NCBI GenBank assembly: GCA_002429385.1
Contig: DIZL01000066.1
Location: 1 to 30,079 of the forward strand
Reading direction: 5' to 3'
Source: Prolixibacteraceae bacterium UBA6029
GTDB taxonomy: Bacteria > Bacteroidota > Bacteroidia > Bacteroidales > Prolixibacteraceae
Length of the DNA: 30,079 nucleotides
Shown here: in pieces, positions 8,453 to 14,763 of the stretch
Position numbering within the stretch: the first letter of the stretch is position 1
Layout: each line of letters opens with the position of its first letter
Program-made: the position numbers and the translations under genes
The notes under the pieces: generated by a model
The model's database searches: none
Told to the model about the DNA's origin: nothing
What the model saw: only the letters and a program-made list of their open reading frames with translations

Positions 8453-9895
8453 TTAAAATGACAGCAGACACTGCCAGATAAACATGTTCCCGAACGAATC
8501 GACATCTTCCCAGACCTGCTTTACCAACTGTTCGTCTCCACTGATGGACGGTATTTCTTTCCGTTTTTCTTCCCATGGAATACACAGACCCGGCTTTACT
8601 TTCGACTTCATGTGATTGGCCATCCCATAATCGGAACCGAACAGGGTACCTGATGCCGGAATGTTTTGGGCATTAACCTCAAGCAATGGTGCAGTTCCTT
8701 CGGAGTAAACCCCGTATTCGCGGGTGAAATCGGTTAGCACCTGCATGTTTTCAATGGTAGCATCGTTCTGTATGATTGCACTGGCATCCATAATGTAACC
8801 CCCTTCCCGGGCAACTTCATCGATCACCTTCTTGCATCTTGCACGGATTTCATTGGGCGTACCATACGAAAGTAAAGTGTTTGGAATACCTCCGCTCAGG
8901 CAGAATTTATGGCCGATTGTACGGTGTGTCTTGAAAATATCACCGCTATCCACATGGTAAACGATGCTCTTTTCAGGCAATTCAGTGAAACTTTCCAGGT
9001 GGTGGTTCCAGTTTCCTTCGGCATAAAATAAAGTCTGGTGGCCATTCTTCCACAACTCTTCAATGATGGGGCGAACCGTCGGCCAGTAATGCGATTCGAA
9101 CTCACCTGCAGAAACAAATGGAATGCAACCACGATGCATCCAGTAGCCAATCGGTACCTGTTTATTCGGATCGGAAGAAGTAAGGGCCACGTTGTACAAA
9201 TGGGGCATCAGGGCTTCGCAGGCTTTCCTAACCTTATCGGGCTGGGTCATCATGTCCATGGTCAGACCCATGTAACCACGCAGTTTATCTCCAAGAATAT
9301 CGAAAGGGGCTTTAAATATACCGGCAATGGCTGATACAGTGCCACTTTCAGATCTCAGTTTATCGACATGGGGCCCGTAGGCATTGAAGTAATTCAGCAT
9401 GGCCATGCCCCCTTTCACCAGGGCAAGGTTGTTCCGGTAGCTGGTGGCTGTTCCCATGGGGCTGATATCGGCAGAAACTCTAGGCAGCCATTTGTTATAA
9501 AGGAAAGCCGTCGGGTCATCAATCAGTTCGTCGTATTCGTCTTCTTTCATGAACGACTTGTCCTCTTCCGGCTCGCGGTACTGGAACCCATTGCTGGCCG
9601 GAACATCAATTCCGGGAACACCGTAATACGTTAATCCAATGGACTGAGTCAGGCCGGTCCACACATAAACCATGTTCGAAACCACGGCATCCCAGTCAAA
9701 TCCTGCGGCACATTTACGGGCAGCACTGAAAGCACGGTTATAATCATGCACCACATCCTGGCAGGTCATTCCGGCATATTTGGCAGTGAATTCAGCTACA
9801 AAAGGGCGAATGGGAATACGATCGGGTTTTTCGTTACGCATGGCTGTGAGGTAACGGCTAAGGCGCTGGCGGTAGATTTCTTCGTTGGTTGTCAT
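8453..9895 (-). CDS. Uroporphyrinogen decarboxylase-family protein (MtaA/CmuA-like)
   Basis: A 480-residue cytoplasmic TIM-barrel protein of the URO-D superfamily. The N-terminal RYLTAMRNEKPDRIPIRPF resembles the family start, and PFDILGDKLRGYMGLTMDMM and FGSDYGMANHMK are barrel segments. It is about 130 residues longer than HemE and lacks the N-terminal arginine pair of true decarboxylases, so it is more likely a relative of the corrinoid-dependent methyltransferases MtaA/CmuA, which use a zinc ion for methyl transfer. In Bacteroidota such paralogues commonly sit among sugar or aromatic catabolic genes. No corrinoid-binding protein is seen nearby. A TATCTTTA at 9928-9935 on this strand is a near-consensus -7 box. 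It may head a transcript with the esterase and CAP genes. Confidence 0.75.
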   Translation of the reverse strand: MTTNEEIYRQRLSRYLTAMRNEKPDRIPIRPFVAEFTAKYAGMTCQDVVHDYNRAFSAARKCAAGFDWDAVVSNMVYVWTGLTQSIGLTYYGVPGIDVPASNGFQYREPEEDKSFMKEDEYDELIDDPTAFLYNKWLPRVSADISPMGTATSYRNNLALVKGGMAMLNYFNAYGPHVDKLRSESGTVSAIAGIFKAPFDILGDKLRGYMGLTMDMMTQPDKVRKACEALMPHLYNVALTSSDPNKQVPIGYWMHRGCIPFVSAGEFESHYWPTVRPIIEELWKNGHQTLFYAEGNWNHHLESFTELPEKSIVYHVDSGDIFKTHRTIGHKFCLSGGIPNTLLSYGTPNEIRARCKKVIDEVAREGGYIMDASAIIQNDATIENMQVLTDFTREYGVYSEGTAPLLEVNAQNIPASGTLFGSDYGMANHMKSKVKPGLCIPWEEKRKEIPSISGDEQLVKQVWEDVDSFGNMFIWQCLLSF

Positions 9896-10014
9896 GGTTC
9901 AAGGTTATAACGATTTGGTTTGTCTTTTAAAGATACAAAAAAAAGGAATAGCTGATTCTCTGAATGCACTTATTTCAGTATCTTTCTGTGAATATTATCT
10001 CTAAATATGACATA

Positions 10015-10248
10015 ATGAAGGCCGGTATTTTCTTTCTCGTTTTTTCTCTTTTTCACCTGCAACTTCATGTAAAGTCCTTTCAACACAAATTCTTTTGTTT
10101 CGGAGATGCCTTTATAGAAAAACATACGGATCATGTGACCGAACACACCAAAGACCCAATTTTTCAGGCGAAGCTTCTGAAAGGTCTTGGTTTTGATGGG
10201 ATGGATTTGATAGGTCTCAATACTGACGATAACTTCGGACCACTATAA
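10015..10248 (+). pseudogene. Relic of a secreted TIM-barrel (xylose isomerase-like) protein
   Basis: A 77-codon frame starting at the ATG at 10015. It opens with a signal-peptide-like run (IFFLVFSLFHLQLHV) and continues into FFCFGDAFIEK and LLKGLGFDGMDLIGL. The last piece has the form of the first beta-strand/helix of sugar phosphate isomerase/epimerase TIM barrels (GFDGxDLxG). The frame then stops after 77 residues, against about 280 in intact members, and the next 11 bases lead straight into the end of the opposite gene. I read it as a 5' fragment left by a deletion. It could also be a chance frame; the two motif matches make that less likely. Confidence 0.45.
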
Positions 10249-10259
10249 GTTTAACGAAT

Positions 10260-10712
10260 CTATGCTTTGGGAGCTTCTTTGGGTTTTTTATCCGCGGGTT
10301 TTGTTCCCCTGGCTTTTGCCGTGTAGGATGAGGCAGGAGCTTCACTTTGATCATCCGCAACAAAAGTGGATTCATCGACAGGTTCTTCGCCTCTTATTTT
10401 GGCTTCGAGCTTATCCACCATGACTATGGCTTTATCTTCAACTTTCGCCCAGATTTCTTCTATCTTTGCTTCAATAGTATCTTTGGTCTCGTCCGTTTTC
10501 TCCAGAACTTTTTCACTAAGGTCTCTTGCTTTTTCGTTGGCCTCCTTTGCAAAATCCTTTACAGACTCTTTGGCTTTGGTAACAACTTCATCAACCTGCC
10601 CAGAATGTTCCTTTGCAAATTCCTTTGCCTGATCAATACTTTGTTCCATCTTTTCTGTACCAACTTTTTTGCTGGTTGAGAATAATCTTTTCAATGAATC
10701 TTTAAGTCCCAT
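10260..10712 (-). CDS. Small charged helical protein (YtxH/LEA-like)
   Basis: A 150-residue soluble protein, strongly alpha-helical, with 11-residue type amphipathic repeats rich in Lys, Glu, Ala and Asp (for example AKESVKDFAKEANEKARDL). The last 40 residues are disordered and lysine/proline-rich (PADKKPKEAPKA). No enzymatic motif and no membrane segment. Such proteins resemble YtxH, apolipoprotein-like and LEA-type stress proteins of Bacteroidota, whose functions are not established. An upstream frame extends to 10748, but the ATG at 10712 is chosen because a clean TAnnTTTG box lies at 10738-10745, within that extension. Confidence 0.75.
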   Translation of the reverse strand: MGLKDSLKRLFSTSKKVGTEKMEQSIDQAKEFAKEHSGQVDEVVTKAKESVKDFAKEANEKARDLSEKVLEKTDETKDTIEAKIEEIWAKVEDKAIVMVDKLEAKIRGEEPVDESTFVADDQSEAPASSYTAKARGTKPADKKPKEAPKA

Positions 10713-10737
10713 AACGTATGTTTTTTTGCTTAGCAAA

Positions 10738-10745
10738 CAAAGATA
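10738..10745 (-). promoter_or_regulatory. -7 box of the helical-protein gene
   Basis: On the minus strand this reads TATCTTTG, an exact match to the Bacteroidota -7 consensus TAnnTTTG. It lies 25 bp before the ATG at 10712, leaving a 5' leader of about 20 nt. The -33 element is not clear. Confidence 0.6.
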
Positions 10746-10827
10746 CAAACCATTTGGCAGGTAAACGGATTTATTTGCAATTAATTCCGGCTAAATAATT
10801 CAGTATTAAATACTCCACATTTTGGAA

Positions 10828-10856
10828 CCCTTTAAGGTTTCCGAAACCTTGAAGGG
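10828..10856 (-). terminator. Hairpin after the YciI-like gene
   Basis: Two 14-bp arms, CCCTTTAAGGTTTC and GAAACCTTGAAGGG, separated by one base, with one mismatch. On the minus strand it follows the YciI stop codon by 16 bp. There is no U-tract, so it may be a rho-independent-like structure, a transcript-stabilising hairpin or a REP-type palindrome. Confidence 0.5.
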
Positions 10857-10872
10857 CTGATTGAAGATAACT

Positions 10873-11151
10873 TTATTCGCCCCCTATCACCACAGTCCAT
10901 GGACGTACCTGCCATTCCTTGACCACTCCGTTTTTTACGTAGGGATCATTTTTTGCAAAGTCTTCGGCAACAGATGGATCTTCACCCTTGAAAACAAGCA
11001 CAGCTCCGTCAGGTGGATCAGCCAATGCTCCGCCCATAATGAGGGATCCATTTTCGAGGGCCTGTTGGGCAAGGCTTAAATGTGCATCACGGAAGGATGC
11101 CCGCTTTTCAATGTAATTGTCATCGGTCTTGTAAAATAGAATGTAATACAT
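10873..11151 (-). CDS. YciI-family (YCII-related) protein
   Basis: A 92-residue ferredoxin-like alpha/beta-barrel protein. It has the YCII pattern: an N-terminal strand YYILFYK, the conserved histidine in RDAHL (24), an aspartate in the NDPYV motif (about 70), and the closing strand WQVRPWTVV. In characterised relatives the His/Asp pair forms a catalytic or binding site; most family members have no assigned reaction. It starts 11 bp after the stop of the creatininase-family gene on the same strand, so the two are almost certainly co-transcribed. Confidence 0.88.
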   Translation of the reverse strand: MYYILFYKTDDNYIEKRASFRDAHLSLAQQALENGSLIMGGALADPPDGAVLVFKGEDPSVAEDFAKNDPYVKNGVVKEWQVRPWTVVIGGE

Positions 11152-11162
11152 GGTTATTTTTG

Positions 11163-11924
11163 TTACTCATAAAAATCTTCTTTCTGAGTTGTTGCCACCT
11201 CGAATAAGAACGTACCTATTTTTTCGGTAAGCAGGTGGAAGAATTTCTCCCCTTTTTCCATAGTTGCCTTGGCTGGATTGCCGATTCCGGTGTCGGCAGT
11301 TACCTTGGTCCAGCGGCGCTCGGCCCAGCCCCATCCTTCGTGCATGGCTTCGAACCTGTATTTTTTAGCTGCTCCGCTGCCTGCATCCGAAAGGGGCAGT
11401 ACCCATTCAGGTTTCAGGTACAGCATCAGGCTGGTTTCCACTTCCCCTGCATGTTCGCCCAGATCCTCAAAAATCGTATGAGTTTCTTTTATTTTGTACC
11501 AGTTCGCTTCAGAGAGAAACATCTTGGGGTATTTCAATCCCAACTCACGCAGTATTTGCCTGAAGTCATTCCCCCCGTGGCTATTCAGGATCACCAGTTT
11601 GTGTACTCCCTGCCGGTTGAGCGTTTCAATGATGTCACTCAAAATGGCAAACTGAGTTGAAGGGTTGAGGTTCATATCGAACGGGACATCGAACTGGCCG
11701 GTATTTACCCCAAAAGGAATTGCCGGCAAAACAATAACTTTGGCGCCCATTTCCCATGCAATTCGCGCAGCTTCGGCTGCAATGGCATCGGCCTCCACGT
11801 TATCGGTCGAATAGGGCAGATGATAATTGTGGGCTTCAATAGCGCCCCAGGGCAGTACAACCAATTGATAATGTTCGTCCTTGACGCTCTTCCAGTTTGT
11901 TTCAGCTAAAATATACGGTCTCAT
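11163..11924 (-). CDS. Creatininase-family amidohydrolase
   Basis: A 253-residue cytoplasmic metalloenzyme of the creatininase superfamily, which hydrolyses cyclic or linear amides; known members act on creatinine, on formamides in riboflavin/F420 biosynthesis and on mycofactocin precursors. Metal ligands are visible: Glu30 and His32 (GAIEAHNYHLP), Asp41 (STD), the histidine of NSHGGND, and Glu of EHAGEVETS. In the first motif asparagine and tyrosine replace the more usual glycine and proline. The C-terminal WTKVTADTGIGNP matches the family segment that normally reads as a glycine-rich GDP loop. It is co-transcribed with the YciI-like gene, and its promoter faces that of the oxidoreductase gene across 136 bp. 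Substrate unknown. Confidence 0.85.
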   Translation of the reverse strand: MRPYILAETNWKSVKDEHYQLVVLPWGAIEAHNYHLPYSTDNVEADAIAAEAARIAWEMGAKVIVLPAIPFGVNTGQFDVPFDMNLNPSTQFAILSDIIETLNRQGVHKLVILNSHGGNDFRQILRELGLKYPKMFLSEANWYKIKETHTIFEDLGEHAGEVETSLMLYLKPEWVLPLSDAGSGAAKKYRFEAMHEGWGWAERRWTKVTADTGIGNPAKATMEKGEKFFHLLTEKIGTFLFEVATTQKEDFYE

Positions 11925-12013
11925 GCTTGTGGTTTATTGGTTTTTCCTTTTTCCTTTTCCATGGGTTTGATACCTTTAGGCAAAATTTTAAGGACAATAA
12001 AATTAGACAAAAT

Positions 12014-12055
12014 AACCAATAACCAATAATCAATAACCAATAATCAATAATCAAT
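12014..12055 (+). repeat. Heptanucleotide tandem repeat in the 5' leader
   Basis: Six tandem copies of the 7-bp unit AAYCAAT, in the order C, C, T, C, T, T at the variable base. The array ends 5 bp before the ATG of the Gfo/Idh/MocA gene. A near-consensus -7 box, TACCTTTA, lies upstream at 11971-11978, so the repeat is probably transcribed as part of the leader. Seven is not a multiple of three but the tract is outside the coding frame, so gain or loss of units would change leader length, not frame. Confidence 0.85.
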
Positions 12056-12060
12056 TAAAA

Positions 12061-13380
12061 ATGACCAATGATCGAAGGACTTTTATCAAACAAACGGCCA
12101 CAGTTGCTACTGCACTGAGTATTTTCCCCACGCTGATGAATGCCGGATGTGTGGGCGCCAACGATCGGGTGGTAGTTGGCCTGATTGGTTGCAATGGTCA
12201 GGGTTTTGAGGATTTAAAAGCTTTCCTGAAACAACCCAATGTAGTTTGTGCAGCTCTATGTGATGTAGATCAGAATATTCTGAAACAGCGTGCTGCTGAG
12301 GTTGAAAAGCTAACCGGCAAAAAGCCGGCACTCTATGGTGATTTCAGAAAGCTGCTGGAGCAAAAGGATATTGATTCGATAATTATCGGAACGCCCGACC
12401 ACTGGCATTGTATCCCGATGATTTATTCCATGGAGGCAGGGAAAGATGTATACTGTGAAAAACCGGTCGGATACACCATCGAAGAGTGTAACCTGATGGT
12501 GAAAGCAACCAAACGGTACAACAAGGTGGTTCAGGTGGGACAGTGGCAACGCAGTGATCCGCATTGGCTCGATGCCGTTAATTACCTTCATGCCGGAAAC
12601 ATTGGTCGCATACGATCGGTTCGTGCCTGGTCTTATGTGGGCTGGAAAAAGTCGATTCCCGTTCTTGCCGATGAAGCCACACCCGCAGGTATTGATTACG
12701 ATATGTGGCTTGGTCCACGCCCTTCCCGGCCCTTTAACCGAAACCGCTTTCATGGTTCATTCCGTTGGTACTGGGATTATGCCGGTGGAGTGATGGATGA
12801 TTGGGGCGTTCATCTGCTGGATTATGCGCTGTTTGGAATGAATCAGTACACCCCTAAATCAGTAAGCTCTTCAGGCGGGAAATATGCATTCCCCTCGGAT
12901 GCCATGGAAACACCAGATACCATGATGGCGGTATATGATTTCGGTGATTTTGGTATCCTGTGGGATCATACCATTGGGATTTATGGCGCACAATTTAAAC
13001 GTCGCGGACATGGAGTAGCCTTTATCGGTGAATACGGCACACTCATTGTTGATCGCTCAGGCTGGGAAGTCATGGCCGAAAACAAAAGCACCAGCGCCAA
13101 AGCAGGTTTTGCCGATGTGCCCATTCAGGCAGGCAAGGGCAATGGGCTGGATTTGCATGTTGCCAACTTTATCGATTGCATGAAAACCAAAAACAAACCT
13201 AACTGCGATATTGAGATTGCTGCTCACATTGCCCGTTTCTCACACATGGGAAACATTGCCTACCGCCTGGGACGCAAACTAAACTGGGACGGCGTGAAAC
13301 AGGAATTCATCAACGACCCCGAAGCCAATGCAATGACCAAAGCAACTTACCGTGCACCGTGGTCGCTACCTAAAATATAG
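12061..13380 (+). CDS. Tat-exported Gfo/Idh/MocA-family oxidoreductase
   Basis: A 439-residue NAD(P)-dependent sugar or inositol oxidoreductase. The N-terminus is a twin-arginine signal (NDRRTFIKQTATVATALS), so the folded, cofactor-loaded enzyme is exported to the periplasm. The Rossmann motif is VVGLIGCNGQGFED, somewhat unusual in that the middle glycine position is Asn-Gly. The catalytic EKPVGYT, typical of the family, is near residue 134, and the C-terminal domain has GGVMDDWGVHLLDY with the expected histidine. A cysteine after the signal (NAGC) could be a weak lipoprotein site. The start is fixed by the Tat motif. The 3' end, 13321-13380, has a diverged relic copy at 14704-14763. Confidence 0.92.
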   Translation: MTNDRRTFIKQTATVATALSIFPTLMNAGCVGANDRVVVGLIGCNGQGFEDLKAFLKQPNVVCAALCDVDQNILKQRAAEVEKLTGKKPALYGDFRKLLEQKDIDSIIIGTPDHWHCIPMIYSMEAGKDVYCEKPVGYTIEECNLMVKATKRYNKVVQVGQWQRSDPHWLDAVNYLHAGNIGRIRSVRAWSYVGWKKSIPVLADEATPAGIDYDMWLGPRPSRPFNRNRFHGSFRWYWDYAGGVMDDWGVHLLDYALFGMNQYTPKSVSSSGGKYAFPSDAMETPDTMMAVYDFGDFGILWDHTIGIYGAQFKRRGHGVAFIGEYGTLIVDRSGWEVMAENKSTSAKAGFADVPIQAGKGNGLDLHVANFIDCMKTKNKPNCDIEIAAHIARFSHMGNIAYRLGRKLNWDGVKQEFINDPEANAMTKATYRAPWSLPKI

Positions 13381-13390
13381 GAATACTGAG

Positions 13391-13471
13391 CGGGTGACAA
13401 CAGGTACACCCGTACAGTAAAATCAATATAAGCAAAAAGCACTTGTTAATAGGTGCTTTTTTGCTTATATT
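13391..13471 (+). terminator. Terminator region after the oxidoreductase gene
   Basis: Two hairpins follow the stop codon. The first is CGGGTG/CACCCG (13391-13396 with 13407-13412). The second is long: AATATAAGCAAAAAGCAC (13425-13442) pairs with 13453-13471, with one extra T in the right arm and a loop of about 10 nt; the right arm holds TTTTTT. It is a plausible rho-independent terminator and is symmetric enough to work in both directions. The promoter of the next gene is built into it. Confidence 0.65.
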
Positions 13472-13473
13472 TG
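13443..13473 (+). promoter_or_regulatory. Promoter of the DUF4143 ATPase gene
   Basis: TTG at 13443-13445, 20 bp, then TATATTTG at 13466-13473, a full match to the Bacteroidota -33/-7 pattern. The predicted start is near 13480, about 15 nt before the ATG at 13495. The -33 element lies in the loop of the terminator hairpin and the -7 box in its right arm. Confidence 0.6.
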
Positions 13474-13494
13474 TACTATTGAAAAGTGAAAACA

Positions 13495-14682
13495 ATGGAA
13501 AGACTGTATAATTTATCAAGAAGTAAGGCTGAAAGTACCTCTTTGGAGTTTAAACGTTACTTATTCGATTCTATTGATTTTAGCAATCGGATGATTGGAA
13601 TCAAAGGAGCCAGAGGTTCCGGGAAAACTACATTATTGCTTCAAAGATTGAAAGAGCTTCCTCCCGACTTAAGTCTCTATTTCAGCTTGGATGATATTTA
13701 TTTTTCTGACAATAGACTGGTTTCTGTTGCTGAGGAATTTGTCCGCAAAGGAGGTAAATACTTGTTAATTGATGAAGTACATAAATACCCCAATTGGTCA
13801 CAAGAGTTGAAAAATATCTATGACAATTTACCCGAATTGACAGTAATATTTACCAGTTCTTCTGCTTTGGAAATTAACAAGGGAAAGTTTGATTTAAGCC
13901 GAAGGGCAGTAATCTATGAATTGCAGGGATTGTCATTCAGGGAGTATCTGAACTTCAAATATCATACTGATTTTCAGACAATATCCCTGAATAGTATTTT
14001 ATCGAACCGACCTGAAATATACACTCAGATCAACAGCGTTTTCAAGCCATTTCAATATTTCGAAGCCTATTTGCAAAAAGGATATTATCCATACTTTATT
14101 GAAAATGAACAAAGCTATTGGATTCGACTCAATGAAACAATTAATCAGGTTATAGAAAACGATTTGCCTGCAATCACCAGCATAGATTTTACCTCGATAA
14201 TGAAAATAAAGAAGTTGGTTTTTATCATCGCTTCATTGGTTCCGTATACTCCAAATATCAATAATCTAGCTGTCCAGTTAAACTCAAATCGCGATACAGT
14301 TTTAAAATATCTGCAATTGTTACATACTGCGCATATCCTCAAATGGCTGACACAAGATACCTGGGGAATAAACTTCCTGAATAAACCTGACAAATTGTAT
14401 TTAGAGAACACAAATCTGGCGTTTGCCTTACAGGACGAACATGTTAATAAGGGATCACTGCGGGAAACATTCTTTTTCAATCAGGTATCACTGATGCATC
14501 AGGTTACCCTACCCAGGCAAGGCGATTTTTTTGTTGATGATAAATATACTTTTGAAGTTGGTGGTAAAAATAAGACCGTAAAACAAATTGCCAATATAGA
14601 TAAGGCATACATTGTTTCAGATGATCTTGATTATGGCTTTCAGAATAAGATTCCGTTATGGATTTTTGGATTCCTTTATTGA
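13495..14682 (+). CDS. AAA_14/DUF4143 ATP-binding protein
   Basis: A 395-residue protein of the widespread AAA-ATPase plus DUF4143 family. The Walker A is GARGSGKTTLLL (near 36-47), Walker B is KYLLIDEVHKY (near 90), and sensor 1 is the VIFTSSSA strand. A winged-helix segment (NNLAVQLNSNRDTVLKYLQLL) follows, and the C-terminal DUF4143 part contains the strand pattern EVGGKNKT, similar to the restriction-nuclease-like core of the family. The role of the family is unknown; members are often mobile and scattered. A GTG at 13486 would add three residues, but ATG 13495 fits the promoter. The gene is AT-rich compared with the oxidoreductase gene before it, and its downstream flank carries the relic of another gene, which suggests it arrived by insertion. 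Confidence 0.88.
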   Translation: MERLYNLSRSKAESTSLEFKRYLFDSIDFSNRMIGIKGARGSGKTTLLLQRLKELPPDLSLYFSLDDIYFSDNRLVSVAEEFVRKGGKYLLIDEVHKYPNWSQELKNIYDNLPELTVIFTSSSALEINKGKFDLSRRAVIYELQGLSFREYLNFKYHTDFQTISLNSILSNRPEIYTQINSVFKPFQYFEAYLQKGYYPYFIENEQSYWIRLNETINQVIENDLPAITSIDFTSIMKIKKLVFIIASLVPYTPNINNLAVQLNSNRDTVLKYLQLLHTAHILKWLTQDTWGINFLNKPDKLYLENTNLAFALQDEHVNKGSLRETFFFNQVSLMHQVTLPRQGDFFVDDKYTFEVGGKNKTVKQIANIDKAYIVSDDLDYGFQNKIPLWIFGFLY

Positions 14683-14703
14683 CTTGTGGATATTCAGCCT
14701 ATG

Positions 14704-14763
14704 GAAGCCAATGCAATGACCAAGGCAACCTACCGTGCACCGTGGTCGTTGCCTAAAGTATAG
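14704..14763 (+). pseudogene. 3' relic of a second Gfo/Idh/MocA gene
   Basis: Sixty bases that match 13321-13380, the last 20 codons of the intact oxidoreductase gene, at 55 positions, including the stop codon. Four of the five differences are synonymous (AAA/AAG, ACT/ACC, and both changes in CTA/TTG); the fifth gives Ile to Val. That pattern means it diverged under selection as a coding sequence, so it is the tail of a former paralogue and not a recent duplication. The similarity stops abruptly at both ends. Confidence 0.8.
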
